DNA of 64,000 nucleotides from Arthrobacter gandavensis (GCF_009192735.1 NZ_VTFU01000004.1:248001-312000); one strand, 5' to 3'; shown: positions 17,840-27,382, counted from the first letter of the stretch. Program-made: numbers and translations. Notes: generated from the letters alone by a model not told the origin.

Positions 17840-19564
17840 GTGACCCAACAGACTCCTTCATCAGATCCCCTGTCCTTCGCCGGCGCGCAGTACCGCCAGC
17901 CGACCGCCATCGACGCCGTTGCCGATGCCTTCACCGAGACTCTGCTGCAGCTGGATCCATCCCTCGCCACATCCCTGGGTATCCCGGGGCATGAGACCGA
18001 TTACGCCGATTACTCGCCCGCGGGCCAGGAATCAGGAGCCGAAGCCATCCGCGAGACGCTGGAACGGCTCGACGGGCTGCAGCCGGCCGACGACGTCGAC
18101 CGCGTTACCCTCGATGCGATGCACGAGCGCCTCGGCCTGGCGCTGGAAATCCACGAGTCCGGCTGGAACCTGTCGGACCTGAACAACATTGCCTCCCCCG
18201 CTCAGGAAATCCGCTCCATTTTCGACCTCATGCCCACTGCCACGGTGGAGGACTGGCAGAACATCTGCGGCCGGCTGCACAACGTTGACGACGCCGTGTC
18301 GGGCTACATCACTTCACTGCGGGCCGGCAAGGAGCGCGGCCTGCTGCCGGCAAGCCGCCAGGTCCAGATCGTGATGGAACAGACCGCCAAGTACGCCGAG
18401 GACGGCGGCTTCTTTGACGACTATGCCACCAGTGCCGCGCTGTCCGGCGGCGAGTCCCTTCCGGAGAACCTGGCGGCGGAGGTGCGTGCCGGCGCCGAAT
18501 CAGCCCGTGCCGCCTACCGCAGCCTTGCCGCGTTCCTGGAAACCGAGCTGCTGCCCGCAGCCCCCGAAAAGGACGCCGTGGGCAAGGAACGCTACTCCCT
18601 GATGTCCCGCCTGTTCCTGGGCTCGGCCGTGGACCTTGAGGAGACCTACCAGTGGGGCGTGGAGGAACTGGACCGCATCATTGCCGAGCAGGAGGCCGTT
18701 GCCGAGCAGATCAAGCCCGGCGCCACCGTCGAAGAGGCCATGGCCATCCTGGACGAAGATCCCGAACGGCAGCTGCACGGCACCGCTGAGCTGCAGGCCT
18801 GGATGCAGGGCCTCGCCGACCGCGCCGTCGCCGACCTCGCCGGAACCCACTTCGAGATCAACGGGCCGATGCGGCAGATCGAATGCATGATCGCACCCAC
18901 CCAGGAGGGCGGCATCTACTACACCGGCCCCAGCGACGATTTCTCCCGCCCGGGCCGCATGTGGTGGTCCGTTCCCGCCGGCGAGGACACCTTCACCACG
19001 TGGAAGGAAACCACCACCGTTTATCACGAGGGCGTTCCCGGCCATCACCTGCAGATTGCGACGGCGACCGCCGCCCGCGGGCTGCTGAACAACTGGCGCC
19101 GCAACATCTGCTGGGTGTCCGGCCACGGCGAGGGCTGGGCGCTGTACGCCGAGCGGCTGATGGACGAGCTGGGCTACCTCAGCGATCCCGGCGACAAGAT
19201 GGGCATGCTCGACGCGCAGCGCATGCGTGCCGCCCGTGTTGTCTTCGACATCGGCGTTCATCTGGAGCTGGAGGTTCCCGAGCGCTGGGGATCCGGCACT
19301 TGGACGGCGGACAAGGGCTATGAGTTCCTTCGGCAGAACCTTGCGATCTCCGAGGGACAGCTGAACTTTGAGTTCACCCGCTACCTCGGCTGGCCCGGGC
19401 AGGCTCCCGCCTACAAGCTGGGCCAGCGGCTCTGGGAACAGATTCGGGACGAAGTCCGCAGCCGTGAGGGTGAGGACTTTGACCAGAAGGACTTCCATAC
19501 CCGCGCCCTTGCCCTGGGCTCCGTAGGCCTGGACACCCTTCGGCGGGCGCTGCTGGACGCGTAA
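17840..19564 (+). CDS. DUF885 family protein, predicted zinc metallopeptidase-like
   Basis: 574 residues, cytoplasmic, no signal peptide. A metal-site pattern HEGVPGHHLQ at about residues 396-405, followed by a conserved GHGEGWALYAERLM segment, is typical of DUF885, a family distantly like M32/gluzincin peptidases. The peptidase activity is predicted by motif, not proven for the family at large. GTG 17840 is read from a leaderless-type promoter. It is monocistronic: a strong hairpin follows at 19609-19653. Confidence 0.85.
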   Translation: MTQQTPSSDPLSFAGAQYRQPTAIDAVADAFTETLLQLDPSLATSLGIPGHETDYADYSPAGQESGAEAIRETLERLDGLQPADDVDRVTLDAMHERLGLALEIHESGWNLSDLNNIASPAQEIRSIFDLMPTATVEDWQNICGRLHNVDDAVSGYITSLRAGKERGLLPASRQVQIVMEQTAKYAEDGGFFDDYATSAALSGGESLPENLAAEVRAGAESARAAYRSLAAFLETELLPAAPEKDAVGKERYSLMSRLFLGSAVDLEETYQWGVEELDRIIAEQEAVAEQIKPGATVEEAMAILDEDPERQLHGTAELQAWMQGLADRAVADLAGTHFEINGPMRQIECMIAPTQEGGIYYTGPSDDFSRPGRMWWSVPAGEDTFTTWKETTTVYHEGVPGHHLQIATATAARGLLNNWRRNICWVSGHGEGWALYAERLMDELGYLSDPGDKMGMLDAQRMRAARVVFDIGVHLELEVPERWGSGTWTADKGYEFLRQNLAISEGQLNFEFTRYLGWPGQAPAYKLGQRLWEQIRDEVRSREGEDFDQKDFHTRALALGSVGLDTLRRALLDA

Positions 19565-19608
19565 CCCCGGCAGTCTCAAGGGACATTCATCACAGTGATC
19601 CAGGGAAT

Positions 19609-19653
19609 AACCCCCGGGGTGCGGCCACTGCCCGCCACATTCCGGGGGTTTTG
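19609..19653 (+). terminator. Rho-independent terminator after the DUF885 gene
   Basis: AACCCCCGG ... CCGGGGGTT stem with a long loop, followed by TTTTGCCTTT. Well placed 45 nt after the stop codon. Confidence 0.75.
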
Positions 19654-19733
19654 CCTTTATGTGGCGCGGAACGCGCCGGTGGCTCCACGTAACATTTCGC
19701 AATAGGCAATCTTCTCTGGTAAGCGTCCCGGTC

Positions 19734-19746
19734 TAGTATTTTCACC
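19734..19746 (+). promoter_or_regulatory. Leaderless promoter of the DAACS symporter
   Basis: TAGTAT, 7 nt, then GTG 19747. No ribosome site precedes the GTG, which supports leaderless translation. Confidence 0.55.
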
Positions 19747-21285
19747 GTGACCTCACAGACTTCCTCCCCCAAGACCTCCACCGGCCGCAGGCTGCCCCGG
19801 TGGGTTACCGCCTTCGGACCGCAGATCATCGCCGCCCTCGTGGCTGGCCTGCTGCTGGGCCTGTTGGCCAAGAGCATGGGTACTGTCGGCGACGGCGAGC
19901 CCAACTGGCTGACCACAACCCTGAACACCATCGGCACGAGCTACGTCTCGCTGCTGAAGGCCGCCGTCGTACCCCTGATCTTCACCGCCGTCGTCAGCTC
20001 CATTGCCAACCTGCGCGCTGTCTCCAATGCCGCACGGCTGGCATGGCAGACCCTGCTCTGGTTCGCGATCACGGCTCTGATCAGTGTGGTCATCGGCATC
20101 CTGCTGGGCGTCATCCTGCAGCCGGGCAACACCTCAAACGTCCCTGAGAAGGAGTTCACCGGCAGCCAGGGCAGCTGGGTCGGATTCCTCACCGGTCTGG
20201 TGCCGGGCAACTTCCTCGGTCTGGGCGCCAGCTCCAAGGTTGCCGAGAGCGGTGACGTCAGCACCAGCATCAGCTTCAATGTGCTGCAGATCCTGGTCAT
20301 CGCCATCGCCGTCGGCATTGCCGCCCTGAAGGTGGGCAAGCCCGCTGAACCGTTCCTGGCCCTGAATGCCTCGGCCCTGGCCGTCATCCAGAAGGTCCTG
20401 TGGTGGATCATCCGCCTCGCCCCGGTCGGCACCATCGGCCTGATCGGCACCGCCGTGGCCACTTACGGCTGGGACACCATCGGCTCACTGGGAATGTTTG
20501 CCGTGACCATCTACGTGGGCCTGTTCCTGGTCCTGTTTGTTGTCTACCCGGTACTGATCAAGGCGCACGGCCTGTCCGTCCGCCAGTGGTTCTCCGGCGC
20601 CTGGCCCGCCATCCAGCTGGCCTTCGTCTCCCGTTCCTCGGTGGGCACTCTGCCGCTGACCCAGCGGGTCACCGAGCGCAACCTCGGCGTCTCTCGCGCC
20701 TACGCTTCCTTCGCCGTGCCACTGGGCGCCACCACCAAGATGGACGGCTGCGCCTCGATCTACCCGGCTGTCTCCGCGATCTTCGTGGCACAGTTCTTCG
20801 GAATCGATCTGGGCTTCACCGATTACCTGCTGATTGCCCTCGTTTCGGTGCTGGGTTCGGCCGCAACCGCGGGAACCACCGGCGCCGTCGTCATGCTGAC
20901 CCTGACATTGTCCACCCTGGGCCTTCCGCTGGCCGGCGTGGGCCTGCTGCTCTCCATCGACCCGATCCTGGACATGGGCCGCACCGCGGTCAACGTGGCC
21001 GGACAGACCGTGGTCCCGGCAATCGTCGCCAAGCGCAACGGCCTGCTGGACCTGGCGATGTACAACGCCAAGCGCAACGGCGACCCGTTCGCCGACGACT
21101 CCTCCGAGGTTGAGGCACCGGTGCTGGTCTCCGCCGGCGCTTCGGCTCCTGCCGCCGATGGTTCCGCCACTGACGGAACAACGACGGCCACTGCGGACGG
21201 AACGTCCGCTGCCGGCATCAACCTGCCCGGCTCAGCCGGGGGCGCGTGCGCAACCGGTCCGGCGCCGTCGTCCAACAGGCGCTAA
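19747..21285 (+). CDS. Dicarboxylate/amino acid:cation symporter (DAACS family)
   Basis: 512 residues, integral membrane protein with about eight helices and two hairpins. Family marks: the serine motif SRSSVGTLPLT near residue 295 and the TTKMDGCASIYPA block near residue 329, where the usual cation-binding NMDG reads KMDG. It should import glutamate, aspartate or C4-dicarboxylates with H+ or Na+. The last ~60 residues are a low-complexity Ala/Ser/Thr/Gly tail absent from the transport core. Start GTG 19747 is leaderless-type. Substrate and coupling ion are inferred from the family. Confidence 0.88.
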   Translation: MTSQTSSPKTSTGRRLPRWVTAFGPQIIAALVAGLLLGLLAKSMGTVGDGEPNWLTTTLNTIGTSYVSLLKAAVVPLIFTAVVSSIANLRAVSNAARLAWQTLLWFAITALISVVIGILLGVILQPGNTSNVPEKEFTGSQGSWVGFLTGLVPGNFLGLGASSKVAESGDVSTSISFNVLQILVIAIAVGIAALKVGKPAEPFLALNASALAVIQKVLWWIIRLAPVGTIGLIGTAVATYGWDTIGSLGMFAVTIYVGLFLVLFVVYPVLIKAHGLSVRQWFSGAWPAIQLAFVSRSSVGTLPLTQRVTERNLGVSRAYASFAVPLGATTKMDGCASIYPAVSAIFVAQFFGIDLGFTDYLLIALVSVLGSAATAGTTGAVVMLTLTLSTLGLPLAGVGLLLSIDPILDMGRTAVNVAGQTVVPAIVAKRNGLLDLAMYNAKRNGDPFADDSSEVEAPVLVSAGASAPAADGSATDGTTTATADGTSAAGINLPGSAGGACATGPAPSSNRR

Positions 21286-21303
21286 CCTCTCTGCACCACC
21301 TCT

Positions 21304-21336
21304 CGAAGGCCGCTCCGATGTCCGGGGCGGCCTTCG
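21304..21336 (+). terminator. Hairpin after the symporter gene
   Basis: CGAAGGCCGCTCC / GGGGCGGCCTTCG stem with a short loop, about 20 nt after the stop. No clear T-run. Confidence 0.6.
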
Positions 21337-21364
21337 GGCTGTCCGGGCCCTCCCCCGGGCGCAC

Positions 21365-21376
21365 TAGGCTGGAGAG
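21365..21376 (+). promoter_or_regulatory. Leaderless promoter of maf
   Basis: TAGGCT, 6 nt, GTG 21377. The spacer contains GGAGAG, but directly beside the start codon, too near for a normal ribosome site. Confidence 0.5.
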
Positions 21377-22009
21377 GTGACTGACCTGAACCTGATCCTC
21401 GCTTCCGCCTCCCCCGCCCGCACCAAGCTGCTAACCAACGCGGGAATAGCCCATTCCGTGCTCGTGTCCGACGTAGATGAAGACGCCGTGACCGCCCGAT
21501 ACGGCCTGACCGATCCGCACGACACGGCCCTGCTGCTCGCCCGGGCCAAGGCCGAAGCGGTGGCCTCCCTGCCCGAGGCTGACGGCTCCCTGGTCATCGG
21601 CTGCGACTCGGTCTTTGAGTTTGACGGCGAGGCGCACGGCAAGCCGTGGGAGCCCGAAGTTGCCCGCGAACGGATCCGCCGGATGAGCGGCCACGTGGGC
21701 GTCCTGCATACCGGGCACTGGCTGGTGGACTGCCGGGATACCGACGACGACGGATCGGGGGCAACTCTCGGCGGCGTCAGCTCCGCTTCGGTCCACTTTG
21801 CGAAGCTGACCGACGAGGAAATCGATGCCTACGTAGCAACGGGCGAGCCGCTCCAGGTGGCCGGTTCCTTCACGATCGACTCCCTCGGCGGCGCCTTCAT
21901 CGAAAAGGTCGACGGCGATCCGCATGCCGTCGTCGGGCTCTCCGTGTCGATGCTCCGCGAGCTGCTGGCCAGCGCCGGCGTGAAGATTACGGACCTCTGG
22001 GAGAAGTAG
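21377..22009 (+). CDS. maf: Maf-family nucleotide pyrophosphatase
   Basis: 210 residues. N-terminal LASASPARTKLL is the Maf phosphate-binding motif, and VIGCDSV near residue 74-80 carries the catalytic Asp. Maf proteins hydrolyse non-canonical NTPs such as dTTP/UTP or modified nucleotides. Family length and motif order are normal; an acidic insert (DTDDDGSG) lies near residue 120. maf is often close to acyl-CoA carboxylase genes in this bacterial group, as here. Exact substrate subclass not assigned. Confidence 0.9.
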   Translation: MTDLNLILASASPARTKLLTNAGIAHSVLVSDVDEDAVTARYGLTDPHDTALLLARAKAEAVASLPEADGSLVIGCDSVFEFDGEAHGKPWEPEVARERIRRMSGHVGVLHTGHWLVDCRDTDDDGSGATLGGVSSASVHFAKLTDEEIDAYVATGEPLQVAGSFTIDSLGGAFIEKVDGDPHAVVGLSVSMLRELLASAGVKITDLWEK

Positions 22010-22043
22010 CCCTGGTTTTATCTGTTTTCCGGTTCTGGTTCCG

Positions 22044-22176
22044 ATCCTTCGTGCAGATAACGGGCCCTCAACACATCCTTCGTGCAGATAACGGGACCAA
22101 GACCCCGGAAAACGCCCTTTTGCACCCCTGATCTGCACGAAGGATTCCGGGAAAGCCTCTGATCTGCACAATAGAT
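22044..22176. repeat. Clustered direct and inverted 15-nt repeats
   Basis: ATCCTTCGTGCAGAT occurs at 22044-22058 and 22075-22089, each followed by AACGGG. Its exact reverse complement stands at 22131-22145 and an imperfect one (ATCTGCACAATAGAT) at 22162-22176. The inner pair can fold as a 15-bp hairpin. The cluster fills the gap between maf and the tail-to-tail endonuclease-like gene. It may end transcription from both sides, or be a mobile palindromic intergenic element. Confidence 0.85.
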
Positions 22177-22212
22177 TCAGACCTCACCCGGAAGACCCCT
22201 CTCCCACTTCCA

Positions 22213-23154
22213 TCAGCTAGGTTCTGGACGCCAGCCGCCAAGAGCCAGACCACGACGAACTTTGGCCACGACGAACTCCCTTCCCCGCCGAAAATCGTCC
22301 CGGGCAATCTTCACCTGGACCCACCCTGCTTCGGCGGTTGCCAGATCCCGCTGATGATCGCTGGACTGCTGCGCCGGAGTCAGGTGGTGTCCACCGTCGT
22401 ACTCCAGACAAGTGCGAAACCCCACGCAGGCCAAATCCGTCCACACCACCGGCTGCCTGTTCCTGCCCATGACGGGGAAGTTCGGGACGAACTCGGGCAG
22501 TCCGGCGTGATGCAGAAGCAGCCGCAGCCGGGATTCCGGCGGCGAGTCCACCCCCACGCGCACGAGCCCGAGCGCGGCACGGGACCGTTGAAGGTTCGGC
22601 AGCCACCGTTTGGATTCCACGTAGGTGGTCAGTTCCGCGAGGGAAACAATGGCCCGCCGAGGCGGACCGAACGAGCGGCGAGACTCGCTGACAATATGGT
22701 CCCCCGCAACAACCAGCTCATCCACGGTGAGCATGGCTGCCAAGTCCAGCCAGGTCCGTTCGACCGACGTCACCGAGACTCCGGCGACCGGCACAACCTC
22801 GGAAGCGTCAAGCGCAAGCCGGTGGCCCTCAACACCGCGGCGCCGCGGCGGTGCCTCTGACGGAGCCCTGGAGAGGTGAATGGCTGCGTCAGCTTCCAGC
22901 CGGGCGGGCAGCGGTAAGTTGTGGATCCGGGCTGCGGTTGTGTGGCTGACCACTGCTCCGGGGAGGAGCTCAACGTACGGTCTGCAGTGTTCGGTGAGCG
23001 TGGGTTCGACGCCGAGCGGCACACGGATCGCCCGGCTCGTTGCGGCAAGGTCCCTGCCCCGGAGCCGGTCCCGGCTCAATCCTGCAGCCAGCCCCTGCGG
23101 CAGGGTAAAGGGCAAAGCCAGAGGTGGCGGAAGCGGATGGCGTCGGGCAGGCAT
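22213..23154 (-). CDS. AbiEi/DUF559-like protein with endonuclease-like C-domain
   Basis: 313 residues. The middle part (VVSHTTAARIHNLPLP ... VTSVERTWLDLAAML) resembles the actinobacterial AbiEi-antitoxin-like/DUF559 proteins. The C-terminal part (WTDLACVGFRTCLEYDGGHH, then RDLATAEAGWVQVKI) follows the Asp ... Glu-x-Asp pattern of a PD-(D/E)XK, Vsr-like fold. Many actinobacteria carry several such stand-alone genes; their function is unknown. ATG 23154 is chosen because the open frame upstream has no conserved character. Its ribosome site is weak. The clustered palindromic repeat lies just after its 3' end. Confidence 0.72.
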   Translation of the reverse strand: MPARRHPLPPPLALPFTLPQGLAAGLSRDRLRGRDLAATSRAIRVPLGVEPTLTEHCRPYVELLPGAVVSHTTAARIHNLPLPARLEADAAIHLSRAPSEAPPRRRGVEGHRLALDASEVVPVAGVSVTSVERTWLDLAAMLTVDELVVAGDHIVSESRRSFGPPRRAIVSLAELTTYVESKRWLPNLQRSRAALGLVRVGVDSPPESRLRLLLHHAGLPEFVPNFPVMGRNRQPVVWTDLACVGFRTCLEYDGGHHLTPAQQSSDHQRDLATAEAGWVQVKIARDDFRRGREFVVAKVRRGLALGGWRPEPS

Positions 23155-23233
23155 GCCTCTATTAGGCACCGGAACCGAGCCGCCTGCAGGCGATGTCCAC
23201 AGGCGCCGGAATCCACAGGTCCCGGCCGCAGTT

Positions 23234-23542
23234 TCAGGAGCTGCTGGTTTGCCCCTGAGCACTGCTGCCGGCCTTCCGGGACCTTTCGTTGTGCCGAATG
23301 ACCAACGAAGCTCCGACCAGGGCCGCGGAGAACGGCACACAGAGCTGCACCAGGAGGGAATAGACCGTCGTGACGGCCATGCCCACCGGCGCAATACCCC
23401 AAAGCTGGGCTGTGGAGGCCCAGGGATCCCCCATCCCGAAGTTCCTGATGATGAAGGGGCCAAGGATGGTCAGCGCCGCGCCGACTATGCCTAGGGCGAC
23501 GCCGAACCGCATGGTGGTAACCGCTGGGGACCGCTCAGACAT
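23234..23542 (-). CDS. Small membrane protein, unknown
   Basis: 102 residues, about three membrane helices (residues 12-33, 48-68, 70-86) and a short polar Ser/Gln-rich tail. No family recognised. ATG 23542 is preceded by AGAGGAG at ideal spacing. It lies 79 nt upstream of the endonuclease-like gene on the same strand, so they may be cotranscribed. Confidence 0.65.
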   Translation of the reverse strand: MSERSPAVTTMRFGVALGIVGAALTILGPFIIRNFGMGDPWASTAQLWGIAPVGMAVTTVYSLLVQLCVPFSAALVGASLVIRHNERSRKAGSSAQGQTSSS

Positions 23543-23832
23543 GACACTCCTCTGGTAGTACCGGACGTTGTCCGCACAGCCAACCACATATTCCATCCTT
23601 CAGGCCCTCACCAGTGCTTGACGTGTTGCGCCTGGAGGCACCCCGGTCCAAGTACAGGTGATCACTCGGCGAGCTTGCAAGGCGCGGAAACCCCAGCGGC
23701 GCAGACCGTTCCAATGTGCGTCTGTCTTGTAGGGTCCCCACAACGAAATGCCTCTTCCCACGCACAAACAGCACGCATTATGGCCGGAGACCACAAAACC
23801 GCGCTAGGCTCCGAAGAGATCAAAAGGAGCCA
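23543..23832. other. Divergent promoter gap before the biotin carboxylase gene
   Basis: 290 nt without a convincing gene. TAGGCT at 23805-23810 is a likely -10 for the biotin carboxylase-BCCP gene, leaving a short leader with AAAAGGAG at 23822-23829. Confidence 0.5.
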
Positions 23833-23841
23833 GTGCATTCA

Positions 23842-25683
23842 ATGAGCCAGTTCAACCCCGCGCCCGCCGGTGACCAGCAGCACCTGCAGCCAACCCGCAG
23901 CATCACCAAAGTCCTGATTGCCAACCGCGGTGAAATCGCGGTCCGCGTCATCCGCGCGGCGCGCGACGAGGGCCTGGCATCGGTTGCTGTCTACGCCGAT
24001 CCGGACCGCGATGCACTGCACGTCCGCCTCGCCGATGAGGCCTATTCCCTGGGCGGCAGCACCGCTGCCGAGTCCTACCTGGATATGGGCAAGATTCTCG
24101 ACGCCGCCCGCAAGTCCGGTGCCGACGCCATTCACCCGGGCTACGGTTTCCTCTCCGAGAACGCCGAGTTTGCCCAGCGCGTCATCGACGCCGGCCTGAC
24201 CTGGATCGGCCCGTCCCCGCACGCCATTTCCCAGCTCGGCGACAAGGTGCGGGCCCGCCACATCGCCGCGAAGGTCGGCGCACCGCTGGTTCCCGGCACC
24301 GCCGATCCGGTAAAGAACGCCCAGGAGGTCCTGGACTTCGCCGACGCCCACGGCTTGCCGCTGGCCATCAAGGCTGCCTTCGGCGGCGGCGGCCGCGGCA
24401 TCAAGGTTGCCCGCACCCGCGATGAAATCCCGGAAATGTACGAGTCCGCCGTCCGCGAGGCCACAGCAGCCTTCGGCCGCGGCGAATGCTTCATCGAGCG
24501 CTTCCTCGACGCCCCGCGGCATGTCGAAACCCAGTGCCTGGCCGATGCGCACGGCAACGTCGTCGTGGTCTCCACCCGCGACTGCTCGCTGCAGCGCCGC
24601 AACCAGAAGCTTGTGGAGGAAGCTCCGGCTCCCTTCCTCAGCGAGGAGCAGAACGAGCGCCTGTACACCGCGTCCAAAGCGATTCTCCGCGAGGCCGGCT
24701 ACCAGGGCGCGGGAACGTGCGAGTTCCTGGTCGGCACCGACGGCACCATCTCCTTCCTCGAGGTGAACACTCGGCTGCAGGTTGAGCACCCGGTGTCCGA
24801 GGAAGTCACCGGCCTGGACCTGGTCCGTGAGCAGTTCCGTTTGGCCCGCGGCGAAGAGCTCGGCTACAGCGATCCCGAGATCCGCGGCCACTCGTTCGAG
24901 TTCCGCATCAACGGCGAGGATCCGGGCCGCAGCTTCATGCCCGCCCCCGGAACGGTGGACACCTTCAAGGTTCCCTCCGGCCCCGGCGTCCGCGTCGATT
25001 CCGGCATCGAAGCCGGTGAGACGGTGGGCGGAAACTTCGATTCGATGCTCGCCAAGCTGATCATCACCGGCGCCACGCGAGAGCAGGCGCTGCAGCGTGC
25101 CCGCCGCGCCCTGGCCGAAATGGAAATCACCGGCATGCCCACCGTATTGCCGTTCCACGCGGCAGTGGTGGCACATCCGGATTTCGCCCCCGCGGCCGGA
25201 TCCTTCAAAGTGCACACGCGCTGGATTGAAACCGATTTCGACAACAAGATTCCGGCTTGGTCGGGTGAGCAGAACCCACGGCACGACGACGACGGCGGCT
25301 CCCGCCAGCGCGTCACTGTTGAGGTGGGCGGCAAGCGGCTCGACGTCGTGCTGCCGGCCGGCCTGGGCGGATCAAACGGAAGCAACGGGTCCGGACGCGC
25401 GGCCGGAGCCAACGGAAAAGCCCGCAAGTCCTCCCGCACCCGCGGCGGCGCCAACCCGGCTGCCACCGGGGATGACCTGACGTCTCCGATGCAGGGCACC
25501 ATCGTCAAGGTGGCCGTCCAGGAAGGCGCGCAGGTTGCCGAGGGTGATCTCGTCGTCGTACTCGAAGCCATGAAAATGGAGCAGCCGCTGACCGCGCACA
25601 AATCCGGCACGGTCACCGGCCTCACCGCTTCGCCCGGCGCAACAGTCTCCGCCGGGGCCGTGATCGCCTCGATCCTGGACTAG
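23842..25683 (+). CDS. Acyl-CoA carboxylase alpha subunit: biotin carboxylase-BCCP
   Basis: 613 residues. The biotin carboxylase part starts [20 protein letters not shown], contains the ATP-grasp segments [13 protein letters not shown] and [17 protein letters not shown], and [14 protein letters not shown]. After a Gly/Ser/Asn-rich linker (about residues 510-540) a BCCP domain carries EAMKMEQ, with the biotinyl Lys near residue 578. It carboxylates biotin with ATP and bicarbonate for the beta subunit at 15.9 kb; BirA at 12.7 kb charges it. ATG 23842 lies 12 nt from GGAG; in-frame GTG 23833 lies only 3 nt away, so the start is not certain. Confidence 0.94.
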   Translation: MSQFNPAPAGDQQHLQPTRSITKVLIANRGEIAVRVIRAARDEGLASVAVYADPDRDALHVRLADEAYSLGGSTAAESYLDMGKILDAARKSGADAIHPGYGFLSENAEFAQRVIDAGLTWIGPSPHAISQLGDKVRARHIAAKVGAPLVPGTADPVKNAQEVLDFADAHGLPLAIKAAFGGGGRGIKVARTRDEIPEMYESAVREATAAFGRGECFIERFLDAPRHVETQCLADAHGNVVVVSTRDCSLQRRNQKLVEEAPAPFLSEEQNERLYTASKAILREAGYQGAGTCEFLVGTDGTISFLEVNTRLQVEHPVSEEVTGLDLVREQFRLARGEELGYSDPEIRGHSFEFRINGEDPGRSFMPAPGTVDTFKVPSGPGVRVDSGIEAGETVGGNFDSMLAKLIITGATREQALQRARRALAEMEITGMPTVLPFHAAVVAHPDFAPAAGSFKVHTRWIETDFDNKIPAWSGEQNPRHDDDGGSRQRVTVEVGGKRLDVVLPAGLGGSNGSNGSGRAAGANGKARKSSRTRGGANPAATGDDLTSPMQGTIVKVAVQEGAQVAEGDLVVVLEAMKMEQPLTAHKSGTVTGLTASPGATVSAGAVIASILD

Positions 25684-25717
25684 GTCCCCGCCCGGACCGA
25701 AGCCGGTCCCGCAAATG

Positions 25718-25759
25718 CCAAACGGCCCGATCCCCGCATTCCGGGGTCGGGCCGTTTGG
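25718..25759. terminator. Strong bidirectional terminator
   Basis: CAAACGGCCCGATCCCCG / CGGGGTCGGGCCGTTTG, a near-perfect 17-bp stem with a 5-nt loop, between the convergent carboxylase and transporter genes. Confidence 0.85.
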
Positions 25760-25794
25760 GTTGTGCTCACTGGGGTTAGCTGAGCTGGAGACGC

Positions 25795-27198
25795 TTAGCT
25801 GGAGTGGTTCGTGTAGTCGACGTCCTTGGTGTCCTTGGTGACGAACAGTGCGATCAGCGTCAGCACCGCCATCGAGGAGAGATAGACACCCACCAGCCAC
25901 GGGCTTCCGTCGGCCGCCTGCCACAGGGCCACGGCAATGAACGGGGCCACGGCGGCACCGAGGATCGACGAAACGTTGTAAGCGATCGCGGAGCCGGTGT
26001 AGCGCACGTTGGTCGGGAAGAGCTCCGGCAGCATGGCGCCCATCGGCCCGAAGGTCAGGCCCATCAGCGTGAAGCCGATGATCAGCAGGGCCATGACCCC
26101 CACCGTTCCGCCGTCGAACAGCGGCGAGAAGGTGAAGCCGAAGACGAAGATTCCGGCGGTCACGGCCAGCAGCGTCTTGCGGCGGCCGAACTTCTCGGCC
26201 AGCGGACCGGAGACGAGCGTAAAGATTCCGAAGAACACGACACCGACGATCAGCATGATCAGGAAGTCGTTGCGGGCGTAGCCCAGGCCGGCGGCGAAGG
26301 TTTCCGGATCGAAGGCCTTGCCGGCCTTTTCGGCTGCGGCGCGCGCGGCTTCCTCGCTCTTGGCGGCGGTGCCGTAGGAAAGCGTGAACGTGGTCATCAG
26401 GTAGAACAGCACGTAGGTGGCCAGCATGATGAACGTGCCGGCAATCATCGGACGCCAGCTGTACTTGAAGGCACGGCTCAGCGGCAGCTTGCTCACTTCA
26501 CCGGAGTCCACAACCTTCTGGAAGGCCGGGGTCTCCACCAGCTTCAGCCGCACGTACAGGCCGATGATCACCATGACGGCGCTGGCCAGGAACGGAATGC
26601 GCCAGCCCCAGGCGTCGAACTGATCGGCATCCAGCTGGAAGCTCAGCAGCAGGAACAGGCCGTTGGCCAGGATGAAGCCGATTGGCGCACCCAGCTGCGG
26701 GAAGGTACCCCACACGGCGCGCTTGTTGGACGGCGCGTTCTCAGTTGCCAGCAGCGCTGCTCCGGACCATTCACCACCCAGGGCGAGCCCCTGGGCGAAC
26801 CGCAGAACCACCAGCATGGCCGGGGCCAGGATGGTCCAGCCGTCGACGGCGGTGGGCAGGCAGCCGATGAGGAACGTTGCGATGCCCATGGTCAGCAGCG
26901 ACGCCACCAGGGTTCCCTTGCGGCCGACCTTGTCTCCAAAGTGCCCAAACACGATCGAACCGAGCGGGCGGGCAATGAACGCCACGCCAAAGACAGCGAA
27001 GGAGCTCAGCAGCGCAGTGACGCCCTCGGCGTTAGGGAAGAAGAGCCGCGGGAACACGAGGACTGCTGCGGTGGCATAGACGTAGAAGTCATAGAACTCA
27101 ATGGAGGTTCCAACCAGGCTGGCGATGATCACCCGGCCCTTGGAATTGGCCTTGGCCGGCGCCGGTGCCGGATCCGTGGAGGGATTCGTAGTAGACAT
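25795..27198 (-). CDS. MFS transporter, metabolite:H+ symporter (MHS) type
   Basis: 467 residues, twelve membrane helices. GTSIEFYDFYVYATAA at the start of the first helix and GHFGDKVGRKGTLV in the 2-3 loop are typical of the MHS group (ProP, ShiA, KgtP relatives). It should import an organic acid, betaine or similar small solute with protons. ATG 27198 (MSTTNP) is chosen at the conserved N-terminus; no strong ribosome site is seen. A palindrome at 27271-27289 sits in its promoter region and suggests substrate-dependent control. Confidence 0.87.
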   Translation of the reverse strand: MSTTNPSTDPAPAPAKANSKGRVIIASLVGTSIEFYDFYVYATAAVLVFPRLFFPNAEGVTALLSSFAVFGVAFIARPLGSIVFGHFGDKVGRKGTLVASLLTMGIATFLIGCLPTAVDGWTILAPAMLVVLRFAQGLALGGEWSGAALLATENAPSNKRAVWGTFPQLGAPIGFILANGLFLLLSFQLDADQFDAWGWRIPFLASAVMVIIGLYVRLKLVETPAFQKVVDSGEVSKLPLSRAFKYSWRPMIAGTFIMLATYVLFYLMTTFTLSYGTAAKSEEAARAAAEKAGKAFDPETFAAGLGYARNDFLIMLIVGVVFFGIFTLVSGPLAEKFGRRKTLLAVTAGIFVFGFTFSPLFDGGTVGVMALLIIGFTLMGLTFGPMGAMLPELFPTNVRYTGSAIAYNVSSILGAAVAPFIAVALWQAADGSPWLVGVYLSSMAVLTLIALFVTKDTKDVDYTNHSS

Positions 27199-27270
27199 TT
27201 GGGAGTCTTTCGGAAGGTGGGAGTGACGTTCTCGACAATCGTAGGACTGCCGGTCCACCATCCGGACATT

Positions 27271-27289
27271 CTGTCCACTATGTGGACAG
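27271..27289. promoter_or_regulatory. Palindromic operator-like site before the MHS transporter
   Basis: CTGTCCAC-TAT-GTGGACAG, perfect 8-bp arms, 73 nt upstream of the transporter ATG. A second, looser GTCC ... GGAC motif lies at 27253-27266. No regulator gene is adjacent. Confidence 0.5.
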
Positions 27290-27307
27290 ATATCGTTTTG
27301 AGCGCAT

Positions 27308-27367
27308 AAAAAAATCCCGCCTCCGGACGGAACCACCAGGGAATCGGCGGTTCCGCCCGGAGGCGGG
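27308..27367 (-). terminator. Rho-independent terminator of the LpdA-like gene
   Basis: CCCGCCTCCGG / CCGGAGGCGGG with inner CGGAACC / GGTTCCG, followed on the minus strand by seven T. Textbook terminator just downstream of the gene ending at 27383. Confidence 0.9.
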
Positions 27368-27382
27368 CGGACAGGAAAAGCC

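Noticed and set aside
22044-22176. CRISPR array
   Set aside because: The repeats are in both orientations with uneven spacers and no cas genes are near; this is not a CRISPR.
23839-25284. Long minus-strand open frame under the biotin carboxylase gene
   Set aside because: Complement of a clearly coding gene; composition is typical shadow.
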